DNA of 64,000 bases. Source: RUG12461 sp045657665 (lineage in GTDB: Bacteria; Bacillota; Clostridia; Lachnospirales; Lachnospiraceae). Numbering within the stretch: position 1 is the stretch's first letter; each line of letters begins with the position of its first letter. The position numbers and the translations under genes are program-made. Below are positions 9,003 to 17,758 of this stretch, piece by piece. The DNA lies in contig JAZOTN010000023.1 in assembly GCA_045657665.1 (NCBI GenBank), positions 21,197 to 85,196 of the forward strand, read 5' to 3'. The notes beneath the pieces were generated by a model, which did no database searches, had not been told where the DNA came from, and saw only the letters and a list, made by a program, of their open reading frames with translations.

Positions 9003-9929
9003 TCATATTTCCCTGAAACGATATATCCAGTCTATGATCCCGATCAGATCCTGCAGATACTGAAAAGGATCATAGCTGTTTACGCCTGTGATCCTCTCAT
9101 CAGAAAAACATCCGATCGTGTCGATGCTCCCGGGAAAATCCTCCTTGATCATCTGATACGCAAGCTGTAGAAACTGTCTGTTGCAATATCTGTTATTGGT
9201 AACAAACAAAAGCCTGTCTCCGGGTTTCACTGTTTCTGCAGATTCCATATAGAACTTTAATGTATCCCCTGTATCTGCTCTTCTGAGATGCGGCTCGCTC
9301 GACGGAGCAGCAATGATACGATATTTTCTCTTTTCCCCATTCTTTTTATATTCCTTGATACAGGAAACACTGTTCAGGTTCCTGTCTCCTTTAAATCGCT
9401 CAGTAGCTTCCGACTCTGTCAATTCGAAGACTCTTACAAAGCTTTCTGACAAAACGCCGAATTCCGTATCACGTGAAAAGCCCACCGATGTACTCCTTTC
9501 CGAAGGATTTACCGGTCTGAAGCAGGCAAGGGCATCCACACAGCGAGTCTTATCATCAATCCATTTTTTTGCATACGCAGTTCTATCAAAACTGGCCGTA
9601 AGACTTCCTCCGAGCACGATAATGTGGCTGTTTTCTTCCTCTAAAGGCTTATTAATATCAATAAAGCCAAGTTCTCTGAAGATCGGATACAATCGTTCCC
9701 TTTTTTCTTCGAGAAAACCTAGTGGAAAAAGCTCCTGTGTCTCAACAACCGTACCATCCGCTTTCAGTCTTCCATTATAAACCTCTCCGATGCTGTCTAT
9801 ATCTACTTTCAGAATTTTCAGAAGGTCCTGTAAGGGTTCCATCACCAGGAAGTTCTCAAGCTGCTCGCGGATAGCCTTCGCTTTATCCTTCCTACCGATA
9901 ACGCTTTTTGGCATATAAAATCTTAACAT
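9003..9929 (-). CDS. Protein of unknown function, first intact gene of the partner-switch cluster
   Basis: A soluble 308-residue protein that I do not recognise. It has a central hydrophobic strand ending in a glycine pair (HIIVLGGSL, near residue 105) and a later strand-helix unit (RLLFVTNNRYCNRQFLQLAYQM), so an alpha/beta fold is likely. The VLGG strand and later RLLFVTNNRYCNRQ unit faintly recall DUF218/YdcF-type proteins, but the match is too weak to name it. AGGAG lies 10 nt before the ATG. It is the first intact gene of a tight minus-strand series (11-nt gap to the next gene). Being upstream of an amide ligase, deacetylase and exporter, it may take part in making the same compound (inference). 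Confidence 0.8.
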   Translation of the reverse strand: MLRFYMPKSVIGRKDKAKAIREQLENFLVMEPLQDLLKILKVDIDSIGEVYNGRLKADGTVVETQELFPLGFLEEKRERLYPIFRELGFIDINKPLEEENSHIIVLGGSLTASFDRTAYAKKWIDDKTRCVDALACFRPVNPSERSTSVGFSRDTEFGVLSESFVRVFELTESEATERFKGDRNLNSVSCIKEYKKNGEKRKYRIIAAPSSEPHLRRADTGDTLKFYMESAETVKPGDRLLFVTNNRYCNRQFLQLAYQMIKEDFPGSIDTIGCFSDERITGVNSYDPFQYLQDLIGIIDWIYRFREI

Positions 9930-9997
9930 AAAGCAAAAACTCCTGATTATTTACGGATCAACTTTCTTTTATGTATTCCGATTTTTACTCCCTTATC

Positions 9998-10438
9998 TTA
10001 CCATTGCGCCTCATAGATCTGAACAGAGTGCGCTTCCGGAAACATGCGCTTTGCCATCTGCTCCGTCTTCTCATTGACCGCTTCAAAAGTCAGTGAATCC
10101 TCCGGAAAAAGCCTCTCCGCTTCATGAGCGGCTTTCCCCAGAAGATGATAAAGACCGAGCGGATACTTCCCATACAGCCAGATCAGCTCAAGACAGTGTG
10201 CGGAGGCCCGTTGAACAAAGATCCCTGGCGTCTTTTGTCATGCACCACATACAGCCAGTCAATATTATACTGGTTGTCCACAAGAACAATGGAAATGGCG
10301 CCGAAAACCTCCCCATCCTTCCCGTATGGCCCAATCGAGATCCTGTTGCCCGTATCCGGAAACACAAAAGGAAAAACGCTTTCAAAATTCCTTCCTGTTT
10401 TCCTCTGTCAGTAAAATATGTTCCGTTTTGCTTTCCAT
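9998..10438 (-). pseudogene. Broken acetyltransferase-like (GNAT) gene with two frameshifts
   Basis: Reading from an ATG at 10438 gives MESKTEHILL and then a stop after KEF. Shifting frame at once restores FESVFPFVFPDTGNRISIGP and a GNAT-like strand (GAISIVLVDNQYNIDWLYV, then RRQG). A second shift near 10,210 restores RASAHCLELIWLYGKYP through to EAQW and a TAA at 9998. All three pieces have host-like codon use, so this is a recently broken gene of about 145 codons. The strand followed by an R-R-x-G loop suggests a GNAT N-acetyltransferase, which is moderate evidence. It sits 68 nt upstream of the partner-switch cluster on the same strand and may once have been its first gene. Sequencing error is the alternative. 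Confidence 0.6.
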
Positions 10439-10573
10439 CTTCTTTTCCCTTTTTCCTTTATACTATGAAATATTGCAGCATACTGATTTGACCGTGCTAT
10501 AGCTGATCTTTCGATCTGTCTTGTATTTTACCACGTCTTCACGATTCAAAAAAGTTGAATATGAGAGAAACAT

Positions 10574-10602
10574 TTGCGTACTTTTTTAAAAAAAGATATA
10601 AT
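10574..10602 (+). promoter_or_regulatory. Sigma-70-type promoter for the lysozyme/ABC pair
   Basis: TTGCGT (10574-10579), 17-bp AT-rich spacer, perfect TATAAT (10597-10602), 38 nt before the start of the lysozyme gene. The divergent position next to the minus-strand pseudogene fits. Confidence 0.6.
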
Positions 10603-10640
10603 AATTTATATTTTGTAGTCTGCATGATAGTGAGGACAAT

Positions 10641-11771
10641 ATGACGGAATGGGAACAGCGGTCAAAAAAAGCTGAAGAGATTTACCAACGTAAGGTTGCC
10701 GGATATGAAAAAACATTCGACAGACAGCATTGCTTTCTGGAAGAAAACGACAGAAGGCTTGAAGCGCTACGCGAAAAAAACGACCGTCTTCATCCGGAAC
10801 GAAAAAAACAACTGGAAAAGCACCGAAAACGGGTCGACCGAATCCGGAAAGAGCACGAAAAAAGGGTGCGTACTCTTTTCACGGAGGCAGAGATCCGCGA
10901 ACGGAACCGTCTGAAAAAACGGAAACAGGATAAGAAAAACCGTCTGATGAAAAAAAAGATCCTTCTCATTACAATAGGCGGAGGAACCGCTTTATTCCTG
11001 TTTATCCTATTTGAATCGATCATTCCGGGGTCTCGTGCGAATCAGGCAGCCGTGATGGATGAAAATATCGAAGAAAGCGCTTTGGATGCGGAGCTGGTTC
11101 CGACAAAACCCTATGATGAGCTGCTCGGAACCACGGAGGAACAGCTTCTTTGGGACTCTCTGATGGTGCATTTTGGCGGCAATAAAAAGGCAGTTCTCGG
11201 TGTCATGTGCAATCTTCATGCGGAGTCCGGATTCGAAGCCGCAAATCTCGAGGACTCCAACAATGAGCGCTGGGATGTGACGGACGATCTTTATACCGAA
11301 TTTGTCAACCGTCAGAGTATCAATAAGAAAGACTTTCTGGAGGCCAGGATCAAAGATGATACGACCGGATACCTGACCGCGGACAATCAGTGGGTCAATC
11401 TGGACGGAGGCTACGGATATGCGCAGTTTACATCCTATGAAAAAAAAGAGGGCCTTTATCAATATGCGGAGCAATGGTTCGCCCCGGGCGGTGTGGGAGA
11501 ACAGTACCGGTTCAACATTGGGGATCCCAAAATGCAGGCAAGCTTTATCATTCGTATTCTGGAAAGCGACGAATACCGGGAAATGAATGACCTGATCGCA
11601 CATGCGGAGAACACAGTGGATGCCTGTTATTACTGGCTGAAAATGTATGAGGAACCGTATGATCCCTATTGTGACGGGTACTATACGCTGGCTTTCGAAC
11701 GGGCGGAAACCGCGGATATCATCGAAGCGCTCTGCGATCCGGCGGCAGCACAGACCACGCAGGCGGGATAG
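10641..11771 (+). CDS. Membrane-anchored phage-tail-type lysozyme
   Basis: Probable peptidoglycan hydrolase facing the cell surface. Residues 1-100 are highly charged (Lys/Arg/Glu) and predicted coiled coil; 105-128 form a single membrane helix, giving an N-in, C-out topology; about 155-365 match the phage tail lysozyme domain. That domain shows the helix with HAESGFEAANLED holding the likely catalytic glutamate, the GGYGYAQFTSYEKKEG segment and the C-terminal WLKMYEEP. GAGG lies 5 nt before the ATG. It is followed after 6 nt by an amino-acid ABC receptor/permease. No phage genes surround it, and similar domains occur in conjugative and cell-wall loci of Firmicutes. A charged cytoplasmic coiled coil on a lysozyme is uncommon. 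Confidence 0.8.
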   Translation: MTEWEQRSKKAEEIYQRKVAGYEKTFDRQHCFLEENDRRLEALREKNDRLHPERKKQLEKHRKRVDRIRKEHEKRVRTLFTEAEIRERNRLKKRKQDKKNRLMKKKILLITIGGGTALFLFILFESIIPGSRANQAAVMDENIEESALDAELVPTKPYDELLGTTEEQLLWDSLMVHFGGNKKAVLGVMCNLHAESGFEAANLEDSNNERWDVTDDLYTEFVNRQSINKKDFLEARIKDDTTGYLTADNQWVNLDGGYGYAQFTSYEKKEGLYQYAEQWFAPGGVGEQYRFNIGDPKMQASFIIRILESDEYREMNDLIAHAENTVDACYYWLKMYEEPYDPYCDGYYTLAFERAETADIIEALCDPAAAQTTQAG

Positions 11772-11777
11772 AGTGAT

Positions 11778-13271
11778 ATGAAAAAGAAAACTATCAAAAA
11801 AACAGCACTATTTCTTGCTGCAGTGTTTCTTCTGCTTCTCTCCGGCTGTGGAAGCTCCAAAAAACCTTTGGAAGCAGTTTCCGATTTTAATAGAAACGGT
11901 ACCGTAGTTGCCGTGGCCGACGGGTATATCTTTGAAGAAGCGGCAAAGCGGGCCTTTCCTGAAGCGGAGATCCGGGTTTTCCCCACCAGAGATGACACCT
12001 ATAAGGCTCTGCTCAGCGGGGCGGTTGACGGCATTGCAGATGATGAACCGATCATCCGTGCGGTCATGCGTTCCGTGGACGAATTTCAGATGGCAGAAGG
12101 TCTGGTCGAAGCATCGGACTATGGCTTCGTTTTTCCAAAAAACGAAAGAGGCCAGCTTCTCGCCTCCGAGATGAGTGCCTATCTCGTAAATCAGAAAGAA
12201 ACCGGAGAATTGGCGCTTCTCGACGAAAAATGGTTCGGCAGCGATACGGGAAATAAACAAAGCGAAGATGCATCTGCCCTCCCGTCCTTAAACGGAACCG
12301 TCACAATCGCATTCGAGGACGGAACCGTTCCGTTTGCGTATTTTTCCGCCGGCCGTCCCGTAGGCTATGAAGTGGATCTTGCCATCGGTTTTTGCCGGGA
12401 ATATGGGTACGGTCTGATCTTTCAGCAGACAAATTTTTCCGATATCCTTTCCGGCACAGCGGCAGGAACATATGATATGGGATGCAGTGCGATCACGATA
12501 ACGGAAGAAAGACAGGAAGACCTTCTTTTTAGCGGAGCAGACTATTCTGGCGGGATCGCAGTCTGCAAACTGAAGGAAGACCTCTCAAAAAGCACGGATA
12601 CTGGCAGTGATTTTGCGCGGCATTTCAGCAATTCCTTTATGAAAGATCAACGATATCTGCTTTTCCTGAAAGGGATCGGTGTGACCTGTCTCATAGCAGG
12701 CCTCAGTGCACTGCTTGGTACGATCCTCGGGATCCTGCTTTTTATCATCAGCAGACGCGCGGTTTTTGTTGTGAGGGGACTTACGAAAGGATTTTTATGG
12801 GTTCTCGGAGGTGTTCCGGCGATCATTCTGATTCTGCAGCTTTACTATGCTTATTACCGCGACTTCCTGGCAGGCGGGATCATGGCCTCAGTCATCGGAT
12901 TTACGCTCGTCTTCGGAAAAGTTGTGTACCGGATGATCGAACGGAGATCTCTGGAAGTCTCAAAAGGTCGTCTTGAAAGGGATTACCGACTGGAAGCATT
13001 GGATACAAAGCCGTTTTTTTCCATATTAAAAGAAAAGAAGGGTGAAGCGATTTGCGAGGACTACATTGAACGGGTGACAACGCTTATCAAAGCCACATCC
13101 GTTGTGGGTTATATTGCTGTAGAGGATCTGGTTTCCGTTTTTGACGCGATCCGGATGGAGAGCTATGAAACGCTGATGCCGCTCGTGTTCACAACTATCC
13201 TGTACTTTGTTCTCATCAAGCTCGTCACTGTCGTGCTGCGACTTATTTATAACCGGGGAAAGCGTGCCTGA
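11778..13271 (+). CDS. Amino-acid-type ABC transporter: binding domain and permease in one polypeptide
   Basis: A 497-residue lipoprotein-like transporter subunit. A signal peptide ends in a lipobox (LSGC, Cys-24). Residues about 35-160 and 168-275 both resemble substrate-binding-protein family 3 lobes (the second begins GTVTIAFEDGTVPFAY). From about 290 on come four hydrophobic helices of a HisM/GlnP-type permease. The cytoplasmic EAA loop is weak: LERDYRLEALDTK replaces the usual EAARxLG. Receptor-permease fusions such as GlnPQ are known in Firmicutes. No ATPase gene is adjacent, so it must borrow one or have lost transport and act as a sensor. It follows the lysozyme gene after 6 nt, in the same transcript. 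The ligand is probably an amino acid (family knowledge). Confidence 0.82.
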   Translation: MKKKTIKKTALFLAAVFLLLLSGCGSSKKPLEAVSDFNRNGTVVAVADGYIFEEAAKRAFPEAEIRVFPTRDDTYKALLSGAVDGIADDEPIIRAVMRSVDEFQMAEGLVEASDYGFVFPKNERGQLLASEMSAYLVNQKETGELALLDEKWFGSDTGNKQSEDASALPSLNGTVTIAFEDGTVPFAYFSAGRPVGYEVDLAIGFCREYGYGLIFQQTNFSDILSGTAAGTYDMGCSAITITEERQEDLLFSGADYSGGIAVCKLKEDLSKSTDTGSDFARHFSNSFMKDQRYLLFLKGIGVTCLIAGLSALLGTILGILLFIISRRAVFVVRGLTKGFLWVLGGVPAIILILQLYYAYYRDFLAGGIMASVIGFTLVFGKVVYRMIERRSLEVSKGRLERDYRLEALDTKPFFSILKEKKGEAICEDYIERVTTLIKATSVVGYIAVEDLVSVFDAIRMESYETLMPLVFTTILYFVLIKLVTVVLRLIYNRGKRA

Positions 13272-13574
13272 TCACACCTCGAAGTCCAGACAGCTCCTGA
13301 TCTTTGCAAAAGGACGGACCTTCTGATCCGCAACAGCTACATGCTCCGGATGAACGGCATATGCTTTCAGGGCATCAAAAGATTCAAAGGAAGAATCCAG
13401 CATCAGATCTGCATTGGAAGTCTCCAGGCCGTTCGTATGAACCTTGATCTCTACGATACCGGGAACTTTTCCCTTCAGTCCCTCCAATCCTTCCTGAATT
13501 CCGGCTTTGATATCCCGTTTCTCTTCTTCCGAATACTCATCCTTTAATGTCCAGATGATTACGTGCTTAACCAT
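13272..13574 (-). CDS. Dabb-domain stress-responsive alpha/beta-barrel protein
   Basis: A 100-residue protein matching the dimeric alpha+beta barrel (Dabb) family: it begins MVKHVIIWTLKDE and carries the typical YAVHPEHVAVADQKVRPF segment near the C-terminus. These small proteins form dimers; some are cyclases, many are uncharacterised stress proteins. It starts immediately after the stop of the upstream 69-residue gene with no gap, so they share a transcript. It converges tail to tail with the ABC fusion gene (the stop codons abut at 13271/13272). Family call is good, function open. Confidence 0.85.
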   Translation of the reverse strand: MVKHVIIWTLKDEYSEEEKRDIKAGIQEGLEGLKGKVPGIVEIKVHTNGLETSNADLMLDSSFESFDALKAYAVHPEHVAVADQKVRPFAKIRSCLDFEV

Positions 13575-13784
13575 TTACATCCACTCTTTTTCAGGTTCCG
13601 TCCAGTCTACAGCGAGATACCCCTCTTCAAGCAAAGCTTTCGTGATCACTTCCCTGGTATGCGCCTTGTCATACGGAACCTTGAAAAGATAGGACGTGAT
13701 ATCCACCGGAATGAGGCAGACACAATCATCCATAAACTGAGCACTTTTAATTAAAAGAATGGTTTCATCGATCAATACTCTCAT
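13575..13784 (-). CDS. Small conserved-looking protein of unknown function (69 aa)
   Basis: A 69-residue soluble protein beginning MRVLIDETILLIKSAQF, with an acidic, Trp-containing C-terminus. An AGGAGG site 7 nt upstream fixes the ATG at 13784; a longer reading to 13820 lacks a site. No motif is recognised. It is read together with the Dabb gene, and 89 nt separate it from udk upstream. Confidence 0.7.
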   Translation of the reverse strand: MRVLIDETILLIKSAQFMDDCVCLIPVDITSYLFKVPYDKAHTREVITKALLEEGYLAVDWTEPEKEWM

Positions 13785-13873
13785 TGGAAGTCCTCCTTGC
13801 TGAAATTTATTTCCTTTCACATTATACTAAAGAACGAAATGATAGAAAAGAGGTGATCCTGTTTTTTTGCGTA

Positions 13874-14506
13874 TTATTCGGCTTCTTTTCCCATGGCGAT
13901 CAGTGACCGCAAATACTCCATCAGCATACCGATACCGGTCGCATTTCCTCCTCCCCGTGGAATGATGATGTCTGCATACTTTTTTGATGGCTCAACAAAT
14001 TCCTCATGCATGGGTTTTACTGTTGCGGCATACTGCTCCATAATTGACTCAATGCTCCGCGCACGCTCTGTCATATCACGCCGGATACGCCGCATCAGAC
14101 GCTCATCCGCATCGGTATCCACATAGATCTTGGCATCCATAAGGTCCCGAAGCTCTTTATTCTCCAGAATCAGGATCCCTTCAAGGATGATCACCGGCTT
14201 CGGCTCCACCGTGATCGTCTTATCAGACCGATTATGGATCGTATAATCGTAAACCGGGACTTCGATCCGATGACCCTTGATGAGATCCCGGACATCATTT
14301 GCCATTCGCTCACTTTCAAACGAGTCCGGATGATCATAGTTTAACTGGCTTCTCTCTTCATACGTCATGTCATTATGCGCCTTATAATAACTGTCATGAC
14401 TGATCACAACCAGGTCATTCCCGAAATACTCCGCAATCTTGTTGACGATTGTTGTTTTCCCGGACGCTGTCCCACCTGCAACACCGACGACACAAACCTT
14501 ATTCAT
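13874..14506 (-). CDS. udk: Uridine kinase
   Basis: Phosphorylates uridine and cytidine to UMP/CMP in pyrimidine salvage, in the cytoplasm. The 210-residue length is typical. The P-loop GGTASGKTT lies at about 11-19, followed by the substrate segments SHDSYYK and NYDHPDSF, then PVYDYTIHNR, LEGILIL and the RRIRRDMTERAR lid, all as in Udk. The ATG at 14506 is preceded by AGGAGAGG. It lies 13 nt after truA and belongs to a tight minus-strand run with ABC-F and two hypotheticals. Confidence 0.95.
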   Translation of the reverse strand: MNKVCVVGVAGGTASGKTTIVNKIAEYFGNDLVVISHDSYYKAHNDMTYEERSQLNYDHPDSFESERMANDVRDLIKGHRIEVPVYDYTIHNRSDKTITVEPKPVIILEGILILENKELRDLMDAKIYVDTDADERLMRRIRRDMTERARSIESIMEQYAATVKPMHEEFVEPSKKYADIIIPRGGGNATGIGMLMEYLRSLIAMGKEAE

Positions 14507-14519
14507 GAACCCCTCTCCT

Positions 14520-15263
14520 TTACTCATAATCTACCTTCAAAAGCATCAATCCTTCCGCAGGAGCGGTCGGACCGGCAACACGTCGATCCCTTGCCTCCAG
14601 GATCTCCGCAACATGTTCCGGAGGATAGGCTCCCTTTCCGACCTCGAGCAATGTCCCGACAATGATCCGAACCATGTTTTGCAAAAAACCTCCTCCATGC
14701 AGAGTAAAAATGAGATACCCCTTTCGCTCCGTGATCTCAAGTGAATCCAGGATCCGCACTGTGGATTTTTTCATTCGTGCGTTTCCGCAAAAGCTTCGGA
14801 AATCATGTTTTCCGATCAAATGTCGCGTCGCATCGCGCATTTTTTCTATATTTAAATCACAATTTAATACTGTGGTGTACCTCCGGTCAAACACAGGTTT
14901 TGCATCCCCGATATAACAGGTGTACCGATAAGTTTTTCCAATCGCATTATACCGCGCATGAAAACGCTTCCCGGCAACTTTTACCTCTCGAACTGCAATA
15001 TCCTCCGGCAGATAACGGTTCATGTAATCCCTGATCTTCTCTGGGGAAAGATCGGTATCCAAAAGCACATTGGCAACCATGGCTCTGGCATGAACACCTG
15101 CGTCTGTCCGGCCGGCGCCGATAACATCGATTGTTTCCCGGTTCGTCATCCGGCAGAGAACCGCTTCCAGCTTTCCCTGAATGGTATCCTTATCCGGCTG
15201 GTGTTCCCAGCCATAATAACGTGTTCCGTCATACGCAATGACAAGCTTATAATTGGATGTCAT
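14520..15263 (-). CDS. truA: tRNA pseudouridine(38-40) synthase
   Basis: Makes pseudouridine at positions 38-40 of the tRNA anticodon arm. The 247-residue length is standard. The catalytic aspartate is Asp-54 in GAGRTDAGVHA. YDGTRYYGWEHQ, ARYNAIGKTYRY and FLQNMVRIIVGTL are further TruA signatures. Its start overlaps the end of the upstream 202-residue hypothetical by 17 nt, so translation is coupled. A core translation gene here argues that the replicon is a chromosome or chromid rather than a dispensable plasmid. Confidence 0.96.
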   Translation of the reverse strand: MTSNYKLVIAYDGTRYYGWEHQPDKDTIQGKLEAVLCRMTNRETIDVIGAGRTDAGVHARAMVANVLLDTDLSPEKIRDYMNRYLPEDIAVREVKVAGKRFHARYNAIGKTYRYTCYIGDAKPVFDRRYTTVLNCDLNIEKMRDATRHLIGKHDFRSFCGNARMKKSTVRILDSLEITERKGYLIFTLHGGGFLQNMVRIIVGTLLEVGKGAYPPEHVAEILEARDRRVAGPTAPAEGLMLLKVDYE

Positions 15264-15855
15264 GGAAATTTCCTTCCAGTATTTTCTTGCGATCCGATGG
15301 GTCGATCGTGTTCAAACGCCCGTACCGGTTATAGATCGTGAGCAGATCTGTCGAACGTGCCGGCTTTTTTTCGCCGTTTTCGGTCACATACCGGACAAGC
15401 TGATCCAGATCATGCTCAGCGATGATCTGATCGAGTATGTTCTCCTTTGGCTCCTCAACGGTTTGCTGCACCGCGGAAACGTTAGTGGCAGCGGATTCTT
15501 CCGGATTATCTCCGGCATCGGTTTCCTGTTTGGAAGCAGGACCGTTCCAGATGCTGCTTAATATGCCGCGCACAAAAGACAGGATCCTTGTCCCGAGTTC
15601 CTTAAGCAGCTCCGGTATGGTGCGCTCGCTTTCTTCTGCATTGATGGCGCCAAGCTCAGCCTTTTTTTCGGGACTTACCGGGATCTTCTCTGTCTGCCTG
15701 CTCTGCTCCGTAGAAGACGGTTCATAAATAACTCCTTTTTCTTCGGAAACCGGGGCTGTGCCCGGCGATTCCTCTCCCTCTCTATTTACCGGAGATGATT
15801 TCGTAGGGTATGAATTATAATAATTGTCCAGACGTACTTTATCAATTCTCGGCAT
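15247..15855 (-). CDS. Hypothetical protein, largely disordered
   Basis: A 202-residue protein I do not recognise. The middle is rich in Glu, Ser, Pro and Thr and looks disordered. The ends are more ordered: an N-terminal DKVRLDNYYNSYP and a C-terminal LLTIYNRYGRLNTIDPSDRKKILEG that could be a short helical domain. It overlaps the ABC-F gene by 14 nt upstream and truA by 17 nt downstream, so it is co-translated within the translation-related run. Codon use matches the neighbours. Confidence 0.75.
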   Translation of the reverse strand: MPRIDKVRLDNYYNSYPTKSSPVNREGEESPGTAPVSEEKGVIYEPSSTEQSRQTEKIPVSPEKKAELGAINAEESERTIPELLKELGTRILSFVRGILSSIWNGPASKQETDAGDNPEESAATNVSAVQQTVEEPKENILDQIIAEHDLDQLVRYVTENGEKKPARSTDLLTIYNRYGRLNTIDPSDRKKILEGNFHDIQL

Positions 15856-17752
15856 ATTGTTTCAGTTCCTCCGAGATCAAATCCCACTCTTCCATAAGGG
15901 TAAGTACTGTCTGCTCCTGCTCATTCATCTTTTCCTGAAGCTCCGTCAGTTTTCCGTAACGCGCCTGATTTGCAGGATCCTCATATTCCTCCCGAAAAGA
16001 GGCGAGAAGCTCTTCTTCTGCTGCCAACATCTCTTCCAGTTTTTTCCGCTTCTTTTCCAGCTTCGAACGCTCTTTTCCGGGATTGATGACAACCGTCTTT
16101 TTAGGTTTTTCCTCTGGTTTGGAAGAAAAAAACTCCTCATCTTCCGTGTTTATCCGCTTTTCTTCATATTCCTCATAACCAAACGGATAAAAAGCAAGCG
16201 TGCCCTTTTCAAAGGACAGGAGCCGTGTCGCAACTTTCTTCACAAAATAGCGGTCATGCGACACAAAAATCACCGTCCCGGTATACCTTCTGAGCATGGA
16301 TTCCAACGTTTCTTTCCCGATGATATCCATATGGTTCGTCGGCTCATCAAGAATCAGGATATTCGGGCGATATTTCAGGATCTTGCACAAAGCAAGCCGC
16401 ACTTTCTCACCGCCGGATAACATATTGATCTCCTTAAAGACATCCTCTCCCGTAAACAAAAAGGCTCCGAGTGCGGAACGTACCTCTGTCTCCGTAAGTG
16501 AGGGAAATTCATCCCAAAAGTCCTGAATAACCTGTTTCTCACTTCGAATCTGCGCAATCTGCTGATCAAAATAGCCGATCTCCGCATGTACCCCGTAATG
16601 ATATTCGCCGGAAAGCGGAGGGAGAATACCGGTCAGCGTCTTCAAAAGAGTCGACTTCCCAAGCCCGTTTCCTCCGACGATTCCAAGCTTCTCTCCTCTT
16701 TTTAAATCTATATTTAATATACCAAGCGGCTTCTGATAACCAAAGGAAAGCTCCTCTGTATAAAGAACGTCTTTGCCTGTTTCTTTCTCCGGCTGAAATG
16801 CTGCATGAAATGTCCGCTCGTCATATCGGTCCGGTGGTTCGATCCGGTTCATATGTTCGATCGCTTTCAGCTTGGATCTTGCCATCGCGGCTTTCGTCGG
16901 CTTTGCCTTAAACCGTTCTACAATCTCCTGAAGGCGCTTGATCTCTTTCTGCTGGGCGCAATAATCTTTCTTTTGCTTTTCGTAGAGTTCCCTTTTACGA
17001 ACCACAAAATCAGAATAGTTCCCGACATAACGCCTCGTCAGGCCGTGCTCCACTTCATAAACCGTTTCGGCAATATGGTCGAGAAACATGCGGTCATGTG
17101 ACACTACAACGACTGCCTTGTCATAATTTCTCAGATACCCCTCCAGCCATTCAACGGTCAGAACATCCAGATGATTGGTCGGTTCGTCGAGAAGAAGGAT
17201 GTCCGGATGAGATAAAAGCATACGGATAAATGCAATCTTGGTCTGCTGTCCTCCGGAAAACTCCTGCAGCGGCTTCTTCTTATCGATCTCCGAGAAGCCG
17301 AATTTCCGAACCAGGGTCTCATACTCTTTTTCGTAATAATACCCGCCGGCTTCTTTAAACGCTTCCTCTGCCCTTGTGTACGCGTTTACCTTGTCCTCGG
17401 AGTAATCCGTTTCCAGATCCTTCGCCATCTGATCCAGCTCGGCTTTCTTTTCCTCTGTTGCGGAAAGCTCCTTTCGAAGCTCCTCTTCCAGTGTTATGGA
17501 TGGATCATCAAATGCCGTCTGTTTCAGATACCCGATAACAGGGTTTCCGGTTGTAGAAAAAAAAGCCTCCTCGTCACTGCTGTTTTTTTCAAAAGGAATC
17601 TCCCCGGAGATGAGCTTAAGCAGCGTGGTTTTCCCGGAACCATTCCTGCCGACTACCGCAATCTTTTCTTTTTCCCTGATTTCAAAAGTGGCGTCCTCCA
17701 GTACCGTATGATCGGCAAACTGAACAACGCCATGATTGATCTTTAGTAACAT
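15842..17752 (-). CDS. ABC-F family ATPase (ribosome-associated type)
   Basis: A 636-residue protein with two ABC cassettes and no membrane helix, the mark of ABC-F translation factors (EttA/Uup/YdiF and antibiotic-protection proteins). Cassette 1 has GRNGSGKTT near residue 36, FSGGQQTK and LLLDEPTNHLD; cassette 2 has GGNGLGKST, LSGGEKVR and LILDEPTNHMD. The linker between them is the charged, ribosome-contacting type. The C-terminus is a Lys/Glu-rich coiled coil as in Uup/YdiF. Its place next to truA fits a role in translation. Whether it gives antibiotic resistance cannot be told from sequence. Confidence 0.93.
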   Translation of the reverse strand: MLLKINHGVVQFADHTVLEDATFEIREKEKIAVVGRNGSGKTTLLKLISGEIPFEKNSSDEEAFFSTTGNPVIGYLKQTAFDDPSITLEEELRKELSATEEKKAELDQMAKDLETDYSEDKVNAYTRAEEAFKEAGGYYYEKEYETLVRKFGFSEIDKKKPLQEFSGGQQTKIAFIRMLLSHPDILLLDEPTNHLDVLTVEWLEGYLRNYDKAVVVVSHDRMFLDHIAETVYEVEHGLTRRYVGNYSDFVVRKRELYEKQKKDYCAQQKEIKRLQEIVERFKAKPTKAAMARSKLKAIEHMNRIEPPDRYDERTFHAAFQPEKETGKDVLYTEELSFGYQKPLGILNIDLKRGEKLGIVGGNGLGKSTLLKTLTGILPPLSGEYHYGVHAEIGYFDQQIAQIRSEKQVIQDFWDEFPSLTETEVRSALGAFLFTGEDVFKEINMLSGGEKVRLALCKILKYRPNILILDEPTNHMDIIGKETLESMLRRYTGTVIFVSHDRYFVKKVATRLLSFEKGTLAFYPFGYEEYEEKRINTEDEEFFSSKPEEKPKKTVVINPGKERSKLEKKRKKLEEMLAAEEELLASFREEYEDPANQARYGKLTELQEKMNEQEQTVLTLMEEWDLISEELKQYAEN

Positions 17753-17758
17753 TGTTAT

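Noticed and set aside
10641..11771. Lysozyme gene as evidence of a prophage
   Set aside because: No capsid, portal, integrase or tail genes surround it, and the protein is membrane anchored with a charged coiled coil.
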